Source of the DNA: Chondrus crispus
Taxonomy: Eukaryota; Rhodophyta; Florideophyceae; Gigartinales; Gigartinaceae
Direction: 5' to 3'
NCBI RefSeq assembly: GCF_000350225.1
Contig: NW_005179048.1
Span: 137,681 to 201,680 of the forward strand
Length of the DNA stretch: 64,000 nt
Position numbers and translations under genes: made by a program. The notes beneath the pieces were generated by a model that searched no databases, was not told the DNA's origin, and worked only from the letters and a program-made list of their open reading frames with translations. Below are positions 30,817-41,146 of this stretch, piece by piece. Position 1 is the first letter of the stretch; each line of letters opens with the position of its first letter.

Positions 30817-33403
30817 CTAAATGGCGAACACACCGCCATCCACTGAAGGCTGTATCTCTCGCCCTGATGTGTTCTTGGTACGCTGCCCTTCGACACCGTT
30901 CACACCTGCTTCAGTACCATCATTGCGAGGACTCGCCCCAACGTTTAGCTTGCAGTACAAATTATCCTTCATGCGGAGAACTGTCCCCGAAAGGGATCTG
31001 ATCTGTGATGAACGACCTGGTATGAGCTCGGATAGTCTCAAATTTCCACATTTGATACTTGCGGTGTCCATGTTGTTGATATCACGGACGCGACCGTTTT
31101 CACAGTTCTTCACCAAAAACTGAGACGTCAAGTCTTTGAAGACTAAGGCGATTCCGAGAATACAGCGGAGTGCATCTTTGTGACCAAGGAGGAATGAGAG
31201 TGGACTTCTTTCCGAATCGGAATCGAAGCGCAAACTCCGTGCAAAACTTGGCGGCTGCCTCCACAACGTTGATAGCTTTGTTGATAACTCTCTTTTTCGT
31301 TCTGTTTCTCTTTCTTTTAGACGAACCTAAGGCCTCAGTCACTTGTACCTCGTGAGAAACAACAAGAATCATGTCCTGTCGCTTCCCGTACAGCTCACTC
31401 AGAAGGTTGGAATTGTATTCATTAAGGTTGATATCGCCGGAAGACTTCGTCTTTGTGTTTTTGATGTCTTGAAGGCGGCCGCCCCTTGACTTGGAAGCAT
31501 CAACTTCTGGGAACCCCCAACGAACCGTAAGATTTGATTGATCAACTGACACACCAGATCCCGACCATGGCACCATCAGGAAACCTAATTGTTCGAGGAA
31601 TGCTGACTTGCACTTCTTCCTGGACTGGTTCAAGTGCTTGCCCATAAGCTTGTATATCTTCCAAGCTCCGTGCCTGGCAACGTCCCGCGTCGTCGGAACC
31701 TCCTTTACCACAACTTTCTCTGGCGCTTGCATGTTCCCGGGCCCGGGCGTGTATTCACCATCCTCTTCTTCCCCAGAATCACTTTCACTTTCGACATCCT
31801 TCAGTCTACGTTTCGAGGCTTCAGACTTACTGTAATCCTGCACCAACCTGGCGTGCTCGATGTCGGTTTCAAGGATGAATCCTTTCTTCAGCCAGTCTGG
31901 TTGGCGCAAACTCACAGCTTTCCCGGTGCAACTGAAATCGACGGGAGTGTCCGTTTTACAAGTGCGGCCCTCAGGATTTTCAGCAGTTTCACGAACGGCG
32001 TCGGCTGCGATAACATTCTGATCTGCTCTGGCCTCCCCTTCCTCGCCGTCATCCGCAAACATTCCAAAGCTGTTCAGCTGCACATTGTATATGAAGTTGA
32101 GGACAACATTCTTCTTGAAGCGACTGTGGCGTCCGCCAATACCCTCTCTGAACTGCTTTCTTGTCTCCCTTGGATTTTTCCCGCACAGCAAAACCTGTAC
32201 TGCAGTTGAAAAACGAAACAAGACCCGTTCCTTGGCCAAGGTGTTATCACGAGCTGTCCGAAGAACTTCAAAGGGTACGATGCTGCATAGAATTCGATGA
32301 CAAGCATCTCGGTTGACAACAAGGCCATCACAAGGAGTGAGTTTGTCCAGAAGCTTGTTAAATCGGCTGAGGGGGGTGTCTGTGGATTTGTTAGACGTGT
32401 TTGTTCTGGACACAATGGCATGAATATCTGCTAGCTGGGTGCCCACCTCATCAAATCTTTTGTCTGTCTTATCCATTCTTTCAACAAGACTGCTTGTCAG
32501 CGTATTGAGCCTTGCATTGAGCACGCCCTCGAGTTTTCGGAACATGGACTGTAAAATGGAATTTGTAGTTGTCACCGCTCCCAATGCATGAGGTTGTTCC
32601 GTGCTTTCTATATCGATATCCAGGTCGTCTCCAGGCTGATGTCGGCTGACGCTTGTCCCAGGAACTTCCGTAATTCCCCCGTCATCGCTATCCGAACAGT
32701 ATTCCGCCCGGAGATGTTTCTTAAGCTCTCTTACGCCGCGCTCAGCCATAGCTGTGGAACCCTCTTCCTCAAACAAACTTTCGGCGTCTGATTCCAAGAT
32801 GCGTGCGCGTCGTTCCATCAGTCTGAATCTATCCTTTTCTTCGCGGTCACGTCTGTCCATTTCTGTTTCTCTCTCTCCGTCTTCAGCTGCCAAATCCTCA
32901 TCTTCTTCATCGTCTGAGTCCATGATCATTTCTGGCACTTTGCGAACAGGCTGCTCTTGCAACGCTGTTTTTGTTCTGGGTGAACGTCGGGGTGATGGTT
33001 CTAATGTATCCTCTTGCCCCGGACGGAGAATCAGGTTTTTGACTGGTGTGATTTCTGGGGTAATTGGGTGCACTCGCGCTTGTCTAGGTACCATTTCCTC
33101 ATTCTGCAAATGAAGCACCCGCCTTGACGATCTCACAGTCGTGACTGGGCGCTCATCGCCCTGCGTTGCGTTGGATTCCGTAGCGGCCGCTCCCCGAGAC
33201 TTCCGGGCTAACGCCCGGTTACGGGGGGATCTTCTACGGCTGTTTCGAGGGGTCAACTGCGAGAGAATAGCCCTTGTTTTGGGCGGAGAAACGTTTGGCC
33301 GGCGACGAACCTCCGAACTGTTGCGACGCATCTTCTTAGAGCCTGGTGAAGCATTGGCTGCTTCGGGTATAGCACGTTTCTTGGCCGCCCGTGTATTCGA
33401 CAT
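30817..33403 (-). pseudogene. Unrecognised basic/acidic coiled-coil protein, probable frameshift near 31200
   Basis: ATG 33403 starts a strongly basic N-terminus (K-K-R and R-R-R clusters, probably nuclear). An acidic stretch of the type D-S-D-D-E-E-D-E follows, then a coiled coil (L-N-T-L-T-S-S-L-V-E-R-M-D-K) and a globular domain with V-F-R/R-W-G-F-P-type text. The main frame ends at TGA around 31100. From about 31200 a neighbouring frame has the better protein (G-H-K-D-A-L-R-C-I-L-G-I-A-L-V-F-K-D-L) and continues to 30817, so one frameshift is inferred within the A/G-rich G-G-A-A-A-G-A-A-G bases near 31205-31215. Basic-acidic-coil layouts are common in DNA-binding accessory proteins of transposons, but no family was recognised. 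It carries two GCGGCCGC palindromes. It is divergent from the next gene. Confidence 0.5.
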
Positions 33404-33603
33404 TGGGAAAAAGGGGCGGTGTTCCTCAATTTCTGGATACGAAGAACCTGCAGCTATAACAGCATGTGAAAAAGTTGGCCGGCCGGCCTAAAGGCCACCC
33501 ATTACAGTATTGGTGAATATCAATGTGAAAACGCCCACAAACGTACTGTGAGTGGCCACGACTATTCCATTTTGTTAGAAAATTCCTGTTCGGGGGTGCT
33601 TGA
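33404..33603. promoter_or_regulatory. 200-bp divergent intergenic region
   Basis: It separates the starts of two diverging unknown genes and so must hold both promoters. It contains CGGCCGGCC at about 33478-33488 and the CAGTATTGGTG / AAACGCCCA pair also found at 25629. No clear TATA element was seen. Confidence 0.4.
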
Positions 33604-35259
33604 ATGAGTCGTTGGACAATAAAAATCTCCCCGGAGAATGCTTGGATTGCGGATATCTGGGGTATGCCCAGACCGAATCCGCGCTCGCCACACGACAAGG
33701 CTATTTCCCGTCCGAATCATCTCAGAGATCGCCTATCGCGTATCTTCGACAAGATAAGTGGCGTCCGCCTTGACAGAGGAATGCAACGCCTTCGGGCATG
33801 CCGAGAAAGAGAAGCGCTGCCTCTACCGAATGATTTCGTCGAGGTTCTATGGATGTTGGAAGACGATGACGACGAAGCAACGTGGTGCAGCGCGCAAGTA
33901 ACGGATATTGAGGATGCTCCCGCCACGGCCGCGAACGATAAGGTTCAGGTGTTGGCGACAGCTACTTTGGAATACGAGGAGAAGGCTGCATACGGTGATC
34001 ATATTCATCAAGTGGAATTCGTTGTTGGCCGTTTATTGAGACGCGCGGAGCTGGATGGAGACGAGAATAACAATCCGGTACTGACATGGCGGACGCCAGT
34101 TATTCCACAGGCTCATGACGGGATGGATGAAGCGGATAGAGACTGGACTGGAGATGATATTGCAAAAAACAGTAAGAGGCGGAGAGTTGTTGACCAGTAC
34201 CGGATGAAAGAACTCGCGGATATCGTTGATCGACTGAGGAAAAGCCATGCACAAGTACTTGGCCAAGTAGACAAGCTAAATCGGAAGGTCGAGCTAAACA
34301 GTTGTCGGATATCGGAGGGGCTGTCGTCGACAAGGGATGAGTCCGTGCTGAAGATAGTGAATTTTCTGCGCCACCGCCTGGAAGTCGCAGTGCAGAAGTC
34401 GCTGCGTAAGCCGTCAAGTCATATTGAACAAACGTCGGCCGACAAAATGAATATAGGGACCTTAGGGGGTATGACGCAGAGCTTCATTCGGGTCGTTGCG
34501 GATTGCGAGCTGGCAGATTTTGAGTTGATAGCGAGGAATCTATACGGCTGCATGGTCGAGGATTCGACATTGCGTCTGGTGTTCTATCCTGAGTATGCAG
34601 AGACACAGGGCCCGGCCGGGACATCGCAGACATTCTACATACTGTTCAATCGCATGGCAGGGCTTTGTTCATTTCTGGGATTATACCATAAGGCGGACCG
34701 TCTCGCGATGTTGAAGAAGGAGGGCAGTGCGGGGGTCGGAATGTTGAGGTTGATGGGTACATATGTATATTCGAGCGATGTCGGGGCCCCCGCTGCAGTT
34801 TTTGTAGGGCGCAGTTGCGGAAACACCTTCGAAAGGGATGTTGCTAACCCCGGGAGCGGAGAGCTTGTGTTGTTCAGGAACAACCGCATATGGGACTCGG
34901 AAAGCAAGACCTTCGATGCAGGCCTGCGTTGTACTAGGCGGAGGCCGTCCATAGTGGAAGACCCAAATGTGTCAAGCGCATTTCCTCTGCCCAGTCGGGC
35001 TTTTCATTTGGTGTGGCGGAGAGCGCAAGAGGTTTCCGGGCACTGGTCTAAGAGGGACAGGAAAAGGCATGTTCGTGTTCCAGGGCAGCTGGCAGTCGTG
35101 ATGCCATATGTGATGTTTGTGGGGGACTCGCATTGCGCGGACGCGCGTCGAGAGCTGAACGAAGATGCGATGAACGAAATTGTCAGTCCGGTGCACCCGG
35201 GAACTGTTGGTCAACAGGATGTGCCGGGTTCACCCAACACCGCTGGCGGTAATGTATAG
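33604..35259 (+). CDS. Unrecognised 551-residue protein
   Basis: ATG 33604 opens an intact frame. The N-terminus contains R-P-N-H-L-R-D-R-L-S-R-I-F-D-K-I. A middle acidic stretch (L-E-D-D-D-D-E-A-T-W) precedes a helical, probably coiled segment (E-L-A-D-I-V-D-R-L-R-K-S-H-A-Q-V-L). The C-terminal half is a globular domain starting near Q-S-F-I-R-V-V-A-D-C-E-L-A-D-F-E. No motif is known to me. The general plan, a disordered charged N-terminus then a coiled coil and a globular C-domain, is like that of the two preceding genes. It has no GCGGCCGC palindrome. It may belong to the same element or be an independent host gene. Confidence 0.6.
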   Translation: MSRWTIKISPENAWIADIWGMPRPNPRSPHDKAISRPNHLRDRLSRIFDKISGVRLDRGMQRLRACREREALPLPNDFVEVLWMLEDDDDEATWCSAQVTDIEDAPATAANDKVQVLATATLEYEEKAAYGDHIHQVEFVVGRLLRRAELDGDENNNPVLTWRTPVIPQAHDGMDEADRDWTGDDIAKNSKRRRVVDQYRMKELADIVDRLRKSHAQVLGQVDKLNRKVELNSCRISEGLSSTRDESVLKIVNFLRHRLEVAVQKSLRKPSSHIEQTSADKMNIGTLGGMTQSFIRVVADCELADFELIARNLYGCMVEDSTLRLVFYPEYAETQGPAGTSQTFYILFNRMAGLCSFLGLYHKADRLAMLKKEGSAGVGMLRLMGTYVYSSDVGAPAAVFVGRSCGNTFERDVANPGSGELVLFRNNRIWDSESKTFDAGLRCTRRRPSIVEDPNVSSAFPLPSRAFHLVWRRAQEVSGHWSKRDRKRHVRVPGQLAVVMPYVMFVGDSHCADARRELNEDAMNEIVSPVHPGTVGQQDVPGSPNTAGGNV

Positions 35260-35618
35260 TAATGTAGTTTAAGGCTACTAATAAACGACGCTGCGATACA
35301 TTTACACTGAAGCGATCTCGAGCAATGAACTAAGCTCCTTCCCATTTTCCACACGTGGATGGCCACACTATGCAGCTTCAAAGTGTTGGTGCGCACCAGT
35401 ACAATATCAGCCTGGATCTAGTAGAAACTAACAGATATCCGTCCTATACTATATTTTACATTTAAAATGGCTCATCAAGCTAGACCAGCGGTATGTTTGA
35501 TACGATCAGAAAAGTGTGCTGCGCGCGCGCCAAAAAATCTAAAACAAAATTCGAACCACTAAATCTACCGGGCCATTCTAAAAAATCATTTCAGATATTG
35601 AAAATATGGCCTCGTAGT
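35260..35618. other. Flank between unknown gene and rearranged copia A1
   Basis: AT-rich, no gene. At 35595-35604 stands TATTGAAAAT, identical to the first ten bases of the family A LTR but diverging afterwards, 14 bases before recognisable family A pol begins. Confidence 0.5.
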
Positions 35619-38393
35619 GTGCCTTCTACTTGTTGAAAGCCTCGTGCCACAAGACGTCCCTTTGCAGTTTCGACCAATTTTCCGGACTCGTCAGGAAGTT
35701 GCTTCACTCTGAAAACCCACCTGGACGTCAGGACGTTTGATGCTTGAGATCTTGGAACAAGTGTCCATGTTTTGTTTTTGTGTTGTGAAGCAAGTTCTTT
35801 GTCGATCCCCTTCTGCCAGAAGCGAGCTTTTGGAGAATCCATAGCTTGCTTGTACGAGTTTGGGATTTCCGTTAACACATGGGCGTGGCTAAGGAGTCCA
35901 GCAGTCACCAAAGCTGCTGCCCACCACGCCCCAGGCGTTTTGCGAACGCGAGTGGACCGACGGAGATTAGTTGGCGAATCAATAGTTTCTTCCTCAACTA
36001 CGTGTTGCTCAACTGTTTCGGTAGTTTCGTCCTCCCCTGCAGTTGGGGAGGAGTTGGAGGATTCATCAGAGTCTTGTTGTTCATCCGGCGATGATGCTTC
36101 TGATGCCACTGCATCATTTTCGGCAACTTCCTCATCGATGTTCAAGTTGATTGTGTCATCATCAGTTGTAGCCTCCTCGATTGTATCTATCGGTTCACCA
36201 GATTTGCCTCCCGTGGACTCGTCAAAAGTAACATCTCTGGATACGATCACTTTGTGCAAATCACCATCCCACAACTTGTAAGCTTTCGTATTTTCAGCAT
36301 ACCCCAGAAACATTGCCTCCTTTGCACGGGCGTCAAGTTTCTGGATGTTGTGTTTTGGTAATGTATACCAACACTTTGAACCGAAAACACGCAAATGACC
36401 AACATTTGGCACAGATTTCATCCATAAGTGGTATGGGGTCATCTTGGGGGGAATGGCACGTGACGTGACTCGATTTCGAACGTACACTGCATTGGCAAGT
36501 GCTTCTGCCCAGAACCCCTTTGCAACTTTCTTGTGCGCTAGCATGGAGCGCACCAAGTTTACCAAAGTTCTGTTCAGTCGCTCGGCGACGCCATTTTGCT
36601 CCGGTGTGTACGCGGTCGTCATTTGATGCTGAGTACCATTTGCAATCAGAAAAGACTTCAACTCCGTGGACAGATACTCACCACCTCGATCGGTGCGAAG
36701 CACTTTGATCTTGCGACCAGTGTGAGTCTGAGCAAGTTGTGCAAACATTTTGTATCTTTCAAATGCTTCTGATTTATGGTGCATAGGGTACACTACTGAC
36801 CAGTTTGAGTGATCATCTATGAAGGTAATGAAGTACTTGGCACCACCAATGGACTGCACCTCTAAGGGGCCACAAACATCAGAGTGAACTAAGTCTAGAC
36901 AGAAGTATGCCCGCCTCGAGGACCGCTCTTTTGGGATCACAGATCGAGTGGCTTTGCCGTAGACGCACGCAGAACATTTTTCAGAGATGCAATCATTGTC
37001 AGTATTGTTGATTTTGTTAGCCTCATTACCAAGTAGTTTGACTCCACTTACCACATTGTCACGAATCATCGAAGCAATACCTTGAGAATGCACATGTGCA
37101 AAGCGCTCATGCCACATTTGCAGGGTGGCAGCATGTGCAGATCCGATGTCACTGACGATGTCGAGAACGTAAAGTTCTCCAACCAATGTCGCAGTCGCCA
37201 CTACAGTTGAGCCTCGTCTGATCATGCATTTTCCATTTTCGAACCCAACTTTTAGTCCAAGTTCAGTCATTCGACTGACAGAGAGCAGAGAGAACGCAAA
37301 GTCCGGAACGTGCAATACATCCGTCAACTTGCACGGTTCGATGCGGCCATTCACATTTAACTTCAAGTGAACGTCACCACGGCCGGCAACCTTTGCACTA
37401 GCCTTGGTTCCCATCTGAACAGAGGCGGATTCAAGTGGCTCATACGTTGCAAACAGAGATCGGTCATATGTAATATGAGCTGTACAAGCTGAATCTACGA
37501 GCCACGAAGGCAACATCTCCATATTGTTCGTGTGCGAAGCTTTTGACATCAGACATGTGAAGTCGACGCTGTTTACAACCATGTCGGGATCAGGTTTCTG
37601 TGTGACAAATGCAGATTGTTTCCGCTGAGACATACGCGGTTTATATCCGCTAGGAGGAGCCGGGCGACGCCCATTCAAATCCTTTCCCCAGCAGCGGGTT
37701 GCCGTATGGCCTGTATGACCGCAGTTCGTGCATTTGTAATCGTTTATGTCCCGATTGTTCGGGGCACGATTAACCAGAGCCGATGTCTGTGAGGAGCTAG
37801 ACTTCATGTTTGCTCTTTGCTCTTCCTGCAGCAGACGACTTTTCACAAAGTCTAAACTGAATATCTTTTCCTCATTACCGAGAGCATCAAGTGCAACGAT
37901 GAGAGCCTCGAAGCGGGCAGGCAGACCCGTTGAGCACTGCCATGGCCATCTCCTTGTCATCGATGTTTACGCTCATTGACTTGAGGATGGCTGCCAGCTG
38001 CTTGACACGATTGATGTATACAAGCACCTTTTCACCGGAAAGCATCTTCACAGTGTAGAACTCACGACGTGCAGCTAGTTTGTTCAGCAAAGTGTGCCTC
38101 TCAAACACGTTGACAATAGCTTCCCACATCTCATGAGCAGTATCAACATCACGTACATGCTCGAGATGCTCATCTGATAGGGAGAGACCAATCAGTGCTT
38201 TAGCTTTACTGTCACCTCTGATCCACTTCTTACGCTCTTCCGCGCGTTCCTCACTTGGAACTCTTCCCTCAACGATGTATTGGTCAACATCACGTAGAGC
38301 AAGCAGAAGTTGTATTTTCTGCTTCCACACGTAGAAGTTGGAGTCCGTCAGTTTGTCGATTCTGATGGATCCTCCTCCTCCTTGATCTTCCAT
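35619..38393 (-). pseudogene. Copia A1: Gag, protease, integrase and beginning of RT
   Basis: This is the 5' coding part of a family A element, nearly identical to the intact copy A2. It starts at ATG 38393, has one extra G near 37930 that shifts the frame in Gag, then reads through the zinc knuckle, protease (L-V-D-S-A), integrase and linker until the RT start (A-R-G-F-Q-Q-V-E-G). There it ends abruptly near 35619. The rest of pol is found inverted at 41147-42083, on the other side of the LTR. About 410 bp of RT, including the Y-V-D-D active site, are missing altogether. Confidence 0.9.
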
Positions 38394-38561
38394 TTTAGTG
38401 CAAATAAACTTCAAGTATTCGAAAATCCGTTCGGGGATCCCCGTTAACCGATAGTCAACACAATGGCAAGCCCACTTGTCTAAGAAGTTCGATATGATTA
38501 CTATGAAGTTGCACTAGGAGAAATTTGCGAACAGATATGTGAATTTATTTGGATGAAATCC

Positions 38562-39073
38562 CTAACTATTCTGTTCACAAACTACCTTCAAGTGTGCGGC
38601 ACCGTTCTCGTGGCACTTCAGGTGCCCGTGAGACTCAAAGACGCGATTGCAAGGGATACAACGCGGAGTCTCCTTAGCGTTGGCAACTTGAATGCGATGA
38701 GACCTAGACTGAATGTGGTCTTAAAAGGCCTTCGCACTATTGCCACTAACGCCGCACACTTTACAATACCGCTTATACCGCGGGCACACCTTACGATTCC
38801 TCTTGCGCTCGCGCTTAAACTGCTTATCCGCGAGAACAGCCGCTTTCCGAGCAGAAAGTCGATGCGTAGTTCTCTTTATTGGCGCGGGAACAGAGCGCGG
38901 AATACGAGGAATCCTATATGGTGCGCAACTGGAGGACGGACCCGGAAGCGCGAGCCGAGGTGAAGGTTGATCCTCAGGCTCAAGCACCTCAACGGATACG
39001 ACCTCCGATGTCCGAACCGTTCTACCGATGACCAGCTTCCCAGGCGCAGAGCGCACCGGTACTAATTCCAGAT
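38562..39073 (-). pseudogene. A1 copy of the zinc-finger leader ORF, nonsense mutation
   Basis: Same exon as in A2 (61826-62337). TAA at 38723-38721 replaces the TAC of the intact copy, just after the first zinc-finger cysteine pair, so both fingers are lost. The predicted intron next to it (39074-39225) is one base shorter than in A2; this length difference would shift an unspliced frame but is harmless if spliced. Confidence 0.7.
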
Positions 39074-39239
39074 CTAACACAACCCCGTAAAACAGGTATT
39101 TACAATAAGGAATATGAAGATATTCGTCAGTAACAGATTTTGGAATTATTGCTCTTAAGAACCACCAAAACGTGCAAAGACAATCACTTAGATGTGTAGG
39201 AAATGGAAAGAAACTCAAAACTTACTTTGCATGAGAGAA

Positions 39240-39595
39240 CGAAGAAAAACCAAATGCGAGATTGACGACGACGGCGGTAGCGGGAGCGGAAACGAAGACG
39301 AAGACCAAAGACAGAGACAGCAGCAAGAACCACAGCAAGAACAAAAGCCAAACCAAGAACGAAGACAACGAAGACAGCGGGGGCGATGACCAAAACCAAT
39401 TCACACAAGAGAGCAAGAACGACAGCAGCAGCGAAAACCAAAACCAAGAACGACGGCAAGAGCGAGAGCGACAACGACAGCGAGAAGACCAGCGGAAAGA
39501 ACGACGAGAAACGGCAGCGAAAACGACAGCGACAACGACGGCAGAAACAACGGAACGAGAACGACAGACTCATGCAGTGAAACGACAGCGAGGGA
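39240..39595 (-). repeat. A1 low-complexity leader
   Basis: Read on the minus strand (the element's RNA sense) this stretch is made of TCGTT, TCGCT and CTGTC-type steps and is almost free of A. It corresponds to 62520-62860 in A2. Long frames on either strand are by-products of the composition. Confidence 0.75.
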
Positions 39596-39609
39596 CTGGG
39601 CCCATAACC
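39596..39609 (-). other. Primer-binding site of A1 (initiator tRNA-Met anticodon arm)
   Basis: The minus strand reads GGTTATGGGCCCAG, complementary to the anticodon arm of eukaryotic initiator tRNA-Met (CTGGGCCCATAACC). This is the half-tRNA priming used by Drosophila copia. Here it is followed by a 257-bp insert instead of the LTR. Confidence 0.85.
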
Positions 39610-39866
39610 TGATGTTAAAATCGAGGTCTGAAAAATTTGCCGCAAAAATTCGTTAACCACTAAGCCACAGGCGCTGGCTTTTTGGTGTCCCCTGGGGCGT
39701 GCTCACTATTTCAACACTCTCCCTCGACCAGGGGACGCCAAACACACGGCGCGGGTCACTGCACAACACACAGGCAGGTACGTTCCCAAGTGTGACACAA
39801 ACAAACAAACATTGCGCCGCCCAAGTGCACCCGGTGAGATTCGAACTCACGAATGGTAGCGTAAAT
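39610..39866 (-). mobile_element. 257-bp insert with tRNA-like halves in permuted order, 14-bp direct repeats
   Basis: The insert separates the primer site from the LTR and is flanked by CTGGGCCCATAACC at 39596-39609 and 39867-39880, so it probably arose by insertion with target duplication. On the minus strand it first shows a T-arm (GTGAG-TTCGAAT-CTCAC, 39850-39834) followed by CGGGTGC and A. About 150 nt later come GCGCCTG (39674-39668) and an A-box-like TGGCTTAGTGG (39667-39657). GCGCCTG and CGGGTGC can pair over all seven positions (two G-U), like a tRNA acceptor stem, but the 3' half precedes the 5' half. The D-stem does not pair. A 15-bp imperfect hairpin lies between (about 39680-39742). 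It could be a SINE-type retroposon, a permuted tRNA gene copy, or the join of two tandem tRNA-like units. Confidence 0.5.
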
Positions 39867-39880
39867 CTGGGCCCATAACC

Positions 39881-41146
39881 AAATGGTAGGTTCGGAGGGG
39901 CAAGGGAAAGAAGGAAGGCAGGTTGATGTGTGTGAGTGAAGGAGTTGGTGCCGAGGTTTACTTTGAAGCCGTTTTCCTGCGATACTTATACACTTCGAGT
40001 GCTACACTATCGCTCTACTCCGACTCCCAGTAAACCATACTCTACTATGCGCGACCAAGCGCGGTCCTCTTGTGGCCCGACCATACTGTTCGATTTCCAC
40101 CTTACGAGTCGATTCGTAACTATTAGCTCACAAAACTATTCCTACACATTCCAAATGACTGTAAACCATGGCCCTATGCATGCAACTGTTTCACACCTTA
40201 CTAATCTGCATCCAGTCATGCCAGACTTCATTGTTGTGCAACGAACAACTTGGCACTTGTCTATTTCCAACAACGCAAACGTCTTTCATATCACAATCGC
40301 CATACGTATCCTTGTTTCTCACCTTACTAATTTCGCCAAGCACTGTCAGACAATTACGGCAAGTTATAACAATGTGCATCCAGACTTTTTACACAACTCA
40401 CATGAGAATACATGTAAATCACACGAGTACTGTCATGAACTTGCATCCAACGGCGCACCATGACGAGAGCACAGTGCAACGGCGCGTGCTCACGCAAGAC
40501 TCGCATACAGCGTGACACGTACACAGAATAATCGCACAACTGTATTCCTCTCGCGAGAAGTACTTGTTGTACTTTTGATTCACATGTACTGTACTCGGAC
40601 ACGCGCAGGATCGCAAACAGTCTGACACTGTAAAACTGTAAACCCTCATGTGCATACACCTGGATGCGTGTACATGTGTACGTACACGAATCCACCTGGC
40701 GACGTGTACATGTGTACACGGCATACATGTGTCCCGCCTGGGGGCCCCATGCAATTACCCATTACAACCATGGCAAACCACTTGAAACCCCCAAAACAAC
40801 GTAATTATGGCATATACAGGCCATTTAAAGTACATCACAAGGCCAATGACGCACACGTGGACAACGCTCGACCAATAGATTTGCAGCATTAGACCTGAGG
40901 GCCAATAGAATTGCAGTATTTCCTGTGTAGTCTATAGTGCTACGGGCCAAGGTTCCACTTGGCAAAACTATGCAAATTTGCATGACCCTCCGAGAGGCCA
41001 CTTTCGTCCCCGGAACCCCAAAATCTGGGATTTTACACGTGTCATGTCGTGATATGGGTAAGAGCGCCCGGACCGTGCAGTCATGTACACGTGTCACTCG
41101 ATTTTGACCTTTTCAGATAGCAGCATGTGGTCGCACATTTTCAATA
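39881..41146 (-). mobile_element. Family A LTR, 5' LTR of A1
   Basis: 1266 bp, minus orientation, beginning TATTGAAAATG (right end) and ending CCATTT (left end, CCATTA in other copies). It has TATAAGTA about 105 bp from its 3' end. Its outer end is joined directly, with no extra base, to internal pol sequence GAAAAATG of the same family at 41147. Confidence 0.88.

Larger units (their letters stand above)
20464..33190. repeat. Nine dispersed palindromes with GCGGCCGC core
   Basis: GCGGCCGC occurs at 20464, 20902, 21231, 22804, 29330, 29795, 30500, 31475 and 33183. In all nine the bases on either side are also complementary, giving palindromes of at least 10 bp (14 bp at 20464, 12 bp at 29330). 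Four are in the transposase-like gene, three in the gene at 28.8 kb and two in the gene at 31-33 kb. None occurs in the V-ATPase or pantothenate kinase genes between them. Confidence 0.8.

Noticed and set aside
39657-39850. Functional tRNA gene
   Set aside because: The halves are in permuted order, the D-stem does not pair and no anticodon arm could be assigned; kept only as a tRNA-like insert.
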